This document shows, one piece after another, positions 1-5,269 of a stretch of DNA of 5,269 nucleotides. The translations under genes were made by a program, and so were the position numbers. Numbering within the stretch: the stretch's first letter is position 1; the number at the start of each line of letters is the position of its first letter. The notes under the pieces are model-generated. The model saw only the letters and a list, made by a program, of their open reading frames with translations. It made no database searches and was not told where the DNA came from. The stretch comes from Acidobacteriota bacterium (GTDB taxonomy: Bacteria; Acidobacteriota; Terriglobia; Terriglobales; Acidobacteriaceae), in NCBI GenBank assembly GCA_021781255.1, contig JAJXXG010000512.1, positions 1-5,269 of the forward strand, read 5' to 3'.

Positions 1-1409
1 TGGGAGAGGGCCTCATAGATCTTCTCTCTTCCGATGTCAGGCCGGTTGTAGGAGACGTTCTCGGCGATCGTGCCATCAATCAGATCGATATCCTGACCGG
101 CAATTGCGATGGAATTCAGCCAGTCTGAGATGTTGATGCGCGCGAGGGGATTTCCATCGACGGTGATGACTCCCTGCGTGGGCTGGAGCAGACGGCAGAG
201 CAGACCGACAGCGGTGGATTTGCCAGCGCCCGATGATCCGATGAGAGCCGTCGATCGACCTTGCCGAATGACAAAGCTTGCATGAGAGAGGGCTGTTTCA
301 CCGCCTCGCGCCTTGTACTCGAAGGTTACCTTGTCGAACGCAATGAGATCGCGCAGGCCAGTGAAGGAGATGTCTCCGGGCGGATTGGGCTTTACTTCCG
401 TGCCAAGCAGCCACTCTACTTCGCCCAGATGGCCTGCTGCAGAGGCGAAGGCTGCGTTGCTCTGTTCCAGCGATAGGAGATGAGGCTGTAGTCGATTCAT
501 CAGAACGAGGAAGGTGATGACGAGCGGCAGCGAAATTCCTTTCAGCACTGCGATGATCAAAACAACGACAAGGAGAACTCCCTGCATGAGCTCGACCATG
601 GGCCAAAGGGTGCCAGATAAGGACTCGACTTTCGAGATTGCGTCACGAACGTTTGCCGATGCATGGGTCAAAGAATCGTGCTCGTACTTTTGAGTATGAA
701 AGAGGCGTATGAGGCGGGATCCAAAGATCGAAAACAGCATCCGGGAAGCAAGTATTTGATTGATCGGAACGACTTCCATGCTGGATCGCTTCAGCTTATT
801 TTCAATATGTTGTTGCACGCGCTTCATGACCAAAGTGCCGAGGAGAACGATGAGGGTCAGTCGCCAGCTGACGAGAAGCAGAAGCATGCCAACGACCGCC
901 ACCGCAGCGCTTGAAGCTATTCGCTTGAGGAGCAGGCGGACTGCATCGGAGGCCTTCCAGGATTCAACGGTGAAGATGTCGACAAGCCTCGCCGAGTCAT
1001 GGGAGAGGAAGAATTCGTATTCAAAGTTCTGAAGTCTTGCGGAAATGGCGCTGCGGATATCGTGGCCGACGCGTACATCGATCCATGCCGACGTAAGATT
1101 CGCGATCACCTGGAGGACGCCCTTGAGCAGAATGCAGCCTAAGATCGTTGCGCAGATGAGAATGATCCGGTCATCGCGGCTATAGCCTTCGCCAAACTGC
1201 TGCAAGAGAGCCAAGGCACCTGTACCGTTTGGCTGCGAGCTTCTCGATAAGATGGAAAGGAAGGGAATCAGAAGACTCACACCCAGACCATCGAGGAGAC
1301 CGATGGCGATGGCAAGGAGAGCGATCACGGGCACCGTCCACAGGTAGCGGCGGACGAGGCGACCGAGATGGGTCTCGCCTCCGAGTGGATTGAGTATGTT
1401 CAAGTCCAC
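1..1409 (-). CDS. ABC exporter (membrane domain + partial ATPase domain), C-terminus cut by the window edge
   Basis: This is the N-terminal 469 codons of a fused-type ABC exporter half-transporter (MsbA/HlyB-like architecture), which would sit in the inner membrane and use ATP to move a lipid, glycan or peptide outward. Hydrophobic segments lie at about residues 23-51 and 82-105, a pair at about 165-195, and a pair at about 271-304. The nucleotide-binding domain starts near residue 355, with an A-loop aromatic at Y365, a Walker A motif GSSGAGKST at 391-399 (K397), and a Q-loop glutamine at Q439 followed by DGTIAENVSY. The ABC signature, Walker B and H-loop should lie beyond position 1; family members usually have about 580-600 residues, so roughly 110-130 are missing. 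The start is GTG at 1409, because an in-frame TGA lies just upstream and GAGG (1417-1420) sits 7 nt before it; TTG at 1403 is an alternative. The substrate cannot be read from the sequence. Polysaccharide genes next door suggest glycan or glycolipid export, which is inference. Confidence 0.93.
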   Translation of the reverse strand, partial: MDLNILNPLGGETHLGRLVRRYLWTVPVIALLAIAIGLLDGLGVSLLIPFLSILSRSSQPNGTGALALLQQFGEGYSRDDRIILICATILGCILLKGVLQVIANLTSAWIDVRVGHDIRSAISARLQNFEYEFFLSHDSARLVDIFTVESWKASDAVRLLLKRIASSAAVAVVGMLLLLVSWRLTLIVLLGTLVMKRVQQHIENKLKRSSMEVVPINQILASRMLFSIFGSRLIRLFHTQKYEHDSLTHASANVRDAISKVESLSGTLWPMVELMQGVLLVVVLIIAVLKGISLPLVITFLVLMNRLQPHLLSLEQSNAAFASAAGHLGEVEWLLGTEVKPNPPGDISFTGLRDLIAFDKVTFEYKARGGETALSHASFVIRQGRSTALIGSSGAGKSTAVGLLCRLLQPTQGVITVDGNPLARINISDWLNSIAIAGQDIDLIDGTIAENVSYNRPDIGREKIYEALS

Positions 1410-1700
1410 TCGGTTGCCTCAACGGATCCTCGCATGGGTTGGGTGAGAACTAATCGCCGTGTACGGATCTCGTAGGCCATAAAATGGTGTTGGCAGAAGT
1501 GTACAACACGGAACTTGAGCGTTCGGCGATTGCATTGCGAAGAGGTTATCCGTTGCAAGGGCCGCTGTGAGTCGGGATACCTCGCTTTACTGTGTTCGTT
1601 GAAGCAGCGGCGATCGGTCATTGCGTGTGGTAGACAGCGAATACTCGCTCGCCTTGTTGCACGCGAGAATCTTAGACGTGAACCGACGCTGGAGTTAAAG
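1410..1700. promoter_or_regulatory. Divergent intergenic region between the ABC exporter and the GT2/methyltransferase gene
   Basis: This 291-base stretch separates two divergently transcribed genes, so promoters for both should lie here. No strong sigma-70 promoter is visible. For the minus strand the best candidate is TTGTAC (1506-1501) with TTTTAT (1484-1479), spacing 16. For the plus strand it is TTGCAA (1553-1558) with GATACC (1576-1581), spacing 17. Both are poor matches to consensus. An inverted repeat, GTGTTG (1487-1492) and CAACAC (1504-1509), spans the putative minus-strand -35 and spacer, and could be an operator or chance. The reading frame of the downstream glycosyltransferase stays open back to a TTG at 1515, but the extra residues are rich in Arg and Cys and lie before the GT2 fold, so I treat the stretch as non-coding. 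Confidence 0.5.
1691..1694 (+). promoter_or_regulatory. Ribosome binding site GGAG that decides the GT2 start
   Basis: GGAG lies 6 nt before the ATG at 1701. It favours that ATG over the in-frame TTG at 1515, whose upstream sequence (GTACAACACGGAAC) has no good Shine-Dalgarno match. The choice also places the GT2 beta-1 motif about 20 residues from the N-terminus, as usual for this family. Confidence 0.6.
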
Positions 1701-3347
1701 ATGGCCATCGAGATGGATTCGAGCCGGAGATTGAGGAACGAAACCGGTGCCACGGAACCAACAGTCGCGATTGTCATCACTACGTTCAATCAAGCTCATT
1801 TTCTCGAAGAGGCAATCGCCAGCGCACTGTGCCAGACTCATCCCGCTGATGATGTGATCGTCATCGACGACGGATCGGAAGACTCGCCGGAAGAGGTTGT
1901 TCGGCGATTTCAAAATGTTCGCCTGCTGCGGCAGCCGAATGGCGGCGGGTCGGCAGCAAGGAACGCGGGGATCGAACAGGTAGACACGGACATGGTCGTC
2001 TTTTTGGATGGAGACGATCGGCTGCAGCCCCATGCGATTGAGGCAGGGCTGGCGTGCCATGCGAGCAACGGGGACAACGCCCTCGTCTACGGCGGATACC
2101 AGTTCATTACACGATCAGGTCAGCCTTTTGGCGGACCGAGATTCACAAAGATGGGAGCGACCTCGTTTGTCTCCTTGCTCCAGGGCAACCAGATCGCGAT
2201 GCATGCGAGCGTGATGTATAAGCTTGAACGGTTGAAGCAATGCGGCGGGTTCAGCGCCACGACTGAGCTATGTGAGGACTACGAGCTGTATCTGCGACTG
2301 GCACGAAAGTTTTCGATTGCTTCGCACTCGGCGGTCGTGGCGGACTACCGGCAGCACGAACGAAATGTGTCGGGCAACAACTTGCGCATGCTGCAAGCGG
2401 CGCTGAACGTATTGGATGCGCAACAGCACTTGCTGGGGAATGAAGAGGAGAGGAGAGCGCGGAAAGCTGGCAATAGCAACTGGCGGCGCTATTACGGGGA
2501 GCGGATACTGGCGGACGAAGGCTGGAGGAATAACGAGCGGCCATCCTTGCGGTGCAGGGCGGAGATGATGGTTCGTGTATGGCGCGCCTCACCGCAGGTG
2601 GCTGTCCACGAGATGGGGAAGAGGGCGCGATTGCTGATGGCTCGCATGCTTCCTCGCAAGCTCGGTCAGCGGTTGCGGAAGATGCCGAGCACCAGGGTGC
2701 CCATCGGTAGAGTCGATTTCGGTGACCTGGCGCGGACTTCACCGATCGACGAAGATTTCGGGTATGGGCGCGGCACGCCGGTGGACCGCTTTTATATTGA
2801 GGACTTCCTGAATCTCCATCGCGGCGATATTCAAGGACGCGTTCTGGAGGTTGGCGATGATAGCTATTCGCGACGGTTTGGCGAGACGCGCATTACCCGG
2901 CAGGATGTTCTCCACATCGATTCGGATGACCCTCGGGTTACGATTGTCGGCGATCTGTCGCAGCCAGGTTTGCTGCCACCGGACAGCTTCGATTGCATCG
3001 TGCTTACGCAGACGCTCCATCTGATTTATGACATGCACGCGGCGACTGCAGAGCTCTATGCGGGACTGCGGCGCAATGGGGTGTTGCTTCTAACGGTTCC
3101 GGGGATCACGCGAGTGCATGACTATGAGTTGGGCGATTGGTGCTGGTCCCTTACTCCATCTTCGACACGCCGCATGCTGGGCGATGTTTTCGGCCCCGGA
3201 AGAGTCGGGGTAACCTCGTACGGAAATGTGTTGGCGGCGGTCGCTTTCCTGCATGGATGCGCACAGGAAGAGTTGCCTGTCGAGAAGCTTCTGGAAAACG
3301 ATCCAGCTTACCCGGTGGTCATTGCGGCCCGCGCGGTCAAGAGGTGA
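1701..3347 (+). CDS. Bimodular GT2 family glycosyltransferase with C-terminal methyltransferase-like domain
   Basis: This 548-residue protein probably transfers a sugar from a nucleotide-sugar donor during cell-surface glycan synthesis, and may also methylate the product. The N-terminal GT-A domain (about 20-245) has the family signature VAIVITTFNQ (22-31), the nucleotide-binding acidic strand VIDDGS (54-59), the metal-binding DGDD (103-106) and the likely catalytic-base region CEDYELYLRL with E192-D193. A basic, helical linker (about 246-340) joins it to a class I methyltransferase-like domain (about 350-548). Its conserved landmarks are FGYGRGTPVDRFYIEDFL (353-370), GRVLEVGDDSYSRRFG (379-394), the acidic D408-D410 stretch, and DSFDCIVLTQTLHLIYD (428-444). 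The usual glycine-rich SAM motif (GxGxG) is replaced by GDDSYS. To my recollection this is typical of the subfamily, but it leaves SAM binding unproven. No membrane segment or signal peptide is evident, so it is probably cytoplasmic. It appears to head an operon with the deacetylase downstream. Confidence 0.92.
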   Translation: MAIEMDSSRRLRNETGATEPTVAIVITTFNQAHFLEEAIASALCQTHPADDVIVIDDGSEDSPEEVVRRFQNVRLLRQPNGGGSAARNAGIEQVDTDMVVFLDGDDRLQPHAIEAGLACHASNGDNALVYGGYQFITRSGQPFGGPRFTKMGATSFVSLLQGNQIAMHASVMYKLERLKQCGGFSATTELCEDYELYLRLARKFSIASHSAVVADYRQHERNVSGNNLRMLQAALNVLDAQQHLLGNEEERRARKAGNSNWRRYYGERILADEGWRNNERPSLRCRAEMMVRVWRASPQVAVHEMGKRARLLMARMLPRKLGQRLRKMPSTRVPIGRVDFGDLARTSPIDEDFGYGRGTPVDRFYIEDFLNLHRGDIQGRVLEVGDDSYSRRFGETRITRQDVLHIDSDDPRVTIVGDLSQPGLLPPDSFDCIVLTQTLHLIYDMHAATAELYAGLRRNGVLLLTVPGITRVHDYELGDWCWSLTPSSTRRMLGDVFGPGRVGVTSYGNVLAAVAFLHGCAQEELPVEKLLENDPAYPVVIAARAVKR

Positions 3348-3355
3348 CCGCTGCG

Positions 3356-3361
3356 AGGAGG
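3356..3361 (+). promoter_or_regulatory. Full-consensus Shine-Dalgarno AGGAGG upstream of a small ORF
   Basis: AGGAGG lies 9 nt after the glycosyltransferase stop codon and 5 nt before an ATG at 3367. It is the strongest ribosome binding site in the window, and the only gene it could serve at proper spacing is the 26-codon ORF at 3367. It is too far (82 nt) from the deacetylase ATG to serve it directly. Confidence 0.55.
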
Positions 3362-3366
3362 GACGG

Positions 3367-3447
3367 ATGGTGATACGGAATCGTCAGCCGCGGGTTAAGG
3401 AGATTGCACTTGCAAACAAGCGTCACATCCATAGGAAGACTTCATGA
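3367..3447 (+). CDS. Possible 26-residue basic small protein or leader peptide overlapping the deacetylase start
   Basis: A 26-codon ORF begins MVIRNRQPRVKE, ends HRKTS, and stops at TGA 3445-3447. Three things support translation: a perfect AGGAGG 5 nt before the ATG, a 19-nt gap from the preceding stop codon, and a 4-nt ATGA overlap with the start of the deacetylase at 3444. That geometry is typical of translationally coupled genes. The product is strongly basic (about eight Lys/Arg plus two His), with no membrane segment and no domain I recognise. It could be a real small protein, a peptide whose translation only feeds ribosomes to the deacetylase start, the decayed end of an older gene, or chance. 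The same frame is open upstream to 3226 inside the glycosyltransferase gene, but that part is an out-of-frame shadow. I infer no function. Confidence 0.4.
   Translation: MVIRNRQPRVKEIALANKRHIHRKTS
3433..3438 (+). promoter_or_regulatory. Ribosome binding site AGGAAG of the deacetylase
   Basis: AGGAAG lies 5 nt before the ATG at 3444, inside the 3' end of the small ORF. The deacetylase can therefore be initiated independently as well as by coupling. Confidence 0.6.
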
Positions 3448-4457
3448 TTGCAGGCGTTGTAGCTAAGCTGGGAAGGGTTCTTCGCTCATCCAAGAGCAGG
3501 CCGGTGGTGCTGATGTATCACCGGGTGGCCGATGAGGTGTGTGATCCCTGGGACATTGCTGTCTCGCCCGAAAACTTTGACAGCCAGCTGGCGATGCTGA
3601 AACAGGATCGCGAGGTGATGCCGCTTGTGGACTTCGCTGCGCTGCTTAAGAGGGGAGTGCTCCCTCCGCGTGCCACGGCCATCACCTTCGATGATGGATA
3701 TGCGTGCAATGCACAGGCCGCCGCCCCGGCTCTTGAGAGGTATCAACTATCGGCAACGTTCTTTGTCACCACAGGGGCGGTTGGGCTCGAAAGGGAGTAT
3801 TGGTGGGATGAACTCGCGACACTAGTCGTAGAAACCGAGGCTGCGTGCCGCAAAAGGATACAACTTGGATCGCTTAGCGTTGAGGTTGACTTTGGCGCCC
3901 CGCCGGTGACTCGTGATGTTGTCAAGGAATGGCGTTGGCACAGGTCGCCAGTCCATCCGAGACAGATCCGTTACATGGAGATATGGAAGCTGATGCGACC
4001 GCTGCCGGACGCTGAGCAGCGAACTGTGCTTGATGGATTGTGGACAGCCTGCGGCCGATCGTCTGCGGTGCGCGATACTCACCGAGTGATGACGCTGGAG
4101 GAGGTCCGTAAGCTCAGCGATAACGAGCTATTCGCAGTGGAGCCGCATACGGTCACCCATCCGGCGCTGGGGGGATGCTCGGAAGCGATCCAAATGCAGG
4201 AGATCACCGGGAGCCGCGACTGGTGTGAGAGCGTTACTGGTAGCCCGCCGACCATGTTCGCGTATCCCTATGGCGACGTGACTGCTTTGACGGCGAAGCT
4301 AGTCGAAGAAGCAGGATTCTCGATGGCATGCACTACAGAGCAAAGGACGGTACATGCCCGGGGCAACCTGTTTTCGGTACCACGTTTGCAGGTCCTGGAC
4401 AGGCCCGGCCCCTGGCTTCTTACGAGGCTCAACGAACTATATGTTCGCGACCGTTGA
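3444..4457 (+). CDS. Polysaccharide deacetylase family protein (NodB/CE4-type)
   Basis: This 337-residue carbohydrate-esterase-4 type protein is predicted to hydrolyse N- or O-acetyl groups from a sugar using a bound metal. Visible motifs are PVVLMYHRV (20-28), DPWDIAVSPENF (34-45), motif 1 TFDDGY (81-86, with the catalytic-base and metal Asp pair D83-D84), ATFFVTTG (104-111), motif 2 HTVTHP (235-240, metal-ligand H235 and H239), motif 3 FAYPYGD (272-278), and the C-terminal GFSMACTTEQ and PRLQV segments. Motifs 1 and 2 are about 150 residues apart because of a YWWDELA-containing insertion (about 119-220). Compact NodB domains lack it, but it fits a subfamily I associate with glycosyltransferase clusters. 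The residues before motif 2 are VEP where this subfamily usually has an IGA-like turn. There is no convincing signal peptide; the N-terminus is a short amphipathic basic segment, suggesting cytoplasmic or membrane-associated action on an intermediate. The start has AGGAAG 5 nt upstream. It is probably co-transcribed with the GT2/methyltransferase gene. Confidence 0.93.
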   Translation: MIAGVVAKLGRVLRSSKSRPVVLMYHRVADEVCDPWDIAVSPENFDSQLAMLKQDREVMPLVDFAALLKRGVLPPRATAITFDDGYACNAQAAAPALERYQLSATFFVTTGAVGLEREYWWDELATLVVETEAACRKRIQLGSLSVEVDFGAPPVTRDVVKEWRWHRSPVHPRQIRYMEIWKLMRPLPDAEQRTVLDGLWTACGRSSAVRDTHRVMTLEEVRKLSDNELFAVEPHTVTHPALGGCSEAIQMQEITGSRDWCESVTGSPPTMFAYPYGDVTALTAKLVEEAGFSMACTTEQRTVHARGNLFSVPRLQVLDRPGPWLLTRLNELYVRDR

Positions 4458-4574
4458 GCTTCATACTGGCGCACGCTGGGGTCGCCTGGACTTGCTGGAG
4501 ACGGAATAAGAGGGATCTGAAACTACAAAGTCAAAGTCGTTAGAGTGGCAGGTGGTCGAACCGCCCAGGAGCAC
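4458..4574. other. Convergent intergenic gap with a small hairpin
   Basis: This 117-base gap lies between the ends of two converging genes. A 6-bp hairpin, GGTGGT-CGA-ACCGCC, sits at 4551-4565. In plus-strand RNA it has one G-U pair; in minus-strand RNA the same position is a C-A mismatch. No T-rich tract follows on either strand, so it is not a textbook intrinsic terminator, although termination of both converging genes would be expected here. A short CAAAGT tandem direct repeat lies near 4527-4537. Nothing else is recognised. Confidence 0.3.
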
Positions 4575-5269
4575 TTAGCTTAACGCGAAGTTACGCCGTC
4601 TTCGCCTGTGGAGCCTATCGAAGTTCAGTTGTGCCTTATACATTAAGCCTCGTAGGAATGTGCGCACCAGCATTCCGGGTGTGGTGAACGGGGTTCCCTT
4701 CGAACGGTGCGCTGACCAGACTGAAATAAGAGGACGGACCTGCGCTATGTCGGACAGTGTGAATGCGTCAATCAGCAAGGATCGGACATAGTATTCCAGC
4801 CCCAGATCTACCAATGTGGATCGTTCGGGGTAGCAACGGTTCATTTCCGCAGCCACCAAGAGCCATGATCGAAGCATGCGCGGACGGTCACGGGACATTC
4901 TTTGGCCAAGGACGCGATAGCCCGTCAGGTACTCCGGAATGAGGTCAAACTCGGATCTTGCAGCAACGCGAAAGTAAAACAGGTAATCTTCACAACCGTG
5001 GGCACCTGCGTCGCGAAGGGCAGAGTCAAAACCTCCGACGTCTTCTAATATGTGGCGGCGAACCAGGGCTGAGCTGCCGTTGCCGATGAGATTGCCAAGG
5101 AGTAGCTGATCCACGACGTTACCTCTCGCCGTCTGTTGCAGGGGACGTCGAAGGATGCGGCTCTGCTCGTCGATTTCGGAATACCACGTATAGACGAGGC
5201 CGACTTTGTTTCCAACTTTGAGGATTAGTTCAAGTTGGCGCTGAATCTTCGACTCCGCCCACACGTCAT
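4575..5269 (-). CDS. GT2 family glycosyltransferase, N-terminus cut by the window edge
   Basis: These are the C-terminal 231 residues of a GT2 glycosyltransferase, read from the right edge to a TAA at 4577-4575. The first visible codons read DVWAESKIQRQ, matching the stretch after the metal-binding aspartates in GT2 enzymes (the DxDD-[IV]W...K...Q pattern). The partial codon at the edge (xAT) is compatible with another Asp. Further support comes from LIGNGSSALVRRHILEDVGGFD, the usual acceptor-side segment, split here as GNGSSALVRR then HILEDVGGFD, and from GCEDYLFYFRVA, whose ED pair (4986-4991) is the likely catalytic-base region. A helical C-terminal extension ends in an Arg-rich LHRRRRRNFALS tail, which could contact membrane lipids or be a simple basic end. 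The GTG at 5264 is not the real start, because the frame continues off the window and essential N-terminal motifs lie there. Donor and acceptor sugars are unknown. It converges on the deacetylase gene. Confidence 0.9.
   Translation of the reverse strand, partial: DVWAESKIQRQLELILKVGNKVGLVYTWYSEIDEQSRILRRPLQQTARGNVVDQLLLGNLIGNGSSALVRRHILEDVGGFDSALRDAGAHGCEDYLFYFRVAARSEFDLIPEYLTGYRVLGQRMSRDRPRMLRSWLLVAAEMNRCYPERSTLVDLGLEYYVRSLLIDAFTLSDIAQVRPLISVWSAHRSKGTPFTTPGMLVRTFLRGLMYKAQLNFDRLHRRRRRNFALS

Noticed and set aside
663..1032. Plus-strand ORFs of 83 and 90 codons
   Set aside because: Both are antisense shadows of the ABC transporter membrane domain, which has clear hydrophobic segments in the other strand's frame.
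1400..1789. Minus-strand 129-codon ORF running through the divergent intergenic region
   Set aside because: Its first part is antisense to the conserved GT2 N-terminus. It ends overlapping the ABC start by a few bases, has no motifs, and its composition looks random.
2251..2742. Minus-strand 163-codon ORF antisense to the glycosyltransferase gene
   Set aside because: It is a Ser/Pro/Ala-rich shadow of a well-supported plus-strand CDS, has no recognisable motif, and overlaps the catalytic ED region of the real gene.
3226..3447. Plus-strand 73-codon ORF ending at the deacetylase start
   Set aside because: Its first 47 codons are an out-of-frame shadow of the glycosyltransferase C-terminus. 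Only the last 26 codons, from ATG 3367 with its own AGGAGG, merit consideration, and these are listed separately.
4551..4565. Hairpin GGTGGT-CGA-ACCGCC as an intrinsic terminator
   Set aside because: The stem is only 6 bp with a G-U pair, the loop is 3 nt, and no U-tract follows on either strand. It is kept only as a remark in the convergent gap entry.
4585..4605. Inverted repeat GCGAAG-N9-CTTCGC
   Set aside because: It lies inside the coding sequence of the minus-strand glycosyltransferase (Arg-rich tail). A short repeat like this arises readily from codon composition, and there is no T-tract.

Overview
The window looks like part of a bacterial surface-polysaccharide locus (exopolysaccharide, capsule or O-antigen type). 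Base composition is moderately GC-rich, genes are closely packed, Shine-Dalgarno sequences are recognisable, and GTG is used as a start. The pairing of a GT2 glycosyltransferase fused to a methyltransferase-like domain with a NodB-type deacetylase resembles arrangements I associate with soil bacteria such as Acidobacteriota. That placement is a guess, because no rRNA, tRNA or diagnostic marker is present.

Layout. From the left edge to 1409, on the minus strand, lies the N-terminal four-fifths of an ABC exporter (membrane domain plus the start of the ATPase domain); its C-terminus is outside the window. Positions 1410-1700 form a divergent, probably regulatory, intergenic region. On the plus strand, 1701-3347 encodes a bimodular GT2 glycosyltransferase/methyltransferase-like protein. 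It is followed after 19 nt by a possible 26-codon small ORF (3367-3447). The stop of that small ORF overlaps the start of a polysaccharide deacetylase (3444-4457) in an ATGA junction. After a 117-nt convergent gap, the minus strand carries the C-terminal part of a second GT2 glycosyltransferase (4575 to the right edge).

Inferred working together: the two glycosyltransferases would add sugars to a growing glycan or lipid-linked oligosaccharide. The deacetylase would remove N- or O-acetyl groups and the methyltransferase-like domain may modify a sugar. The ABC exporter could move the glycan, a glycolipid or another product across the inner membrane. The deacetylase shows no clear signal peptide, which favours action in the cytoplasm on an intermediate.

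Most of the window is ordinary for such loci. The item most worth a second look is the small ORF between the glycosyltransferase and the deacetylase, which has a full AGGAGG ribosome binding site and an ATGA overlap. I see no CRISPR array, insertion sequence, integrase, tRNA or rRNA, and no convincing evidence of a wholly new system.
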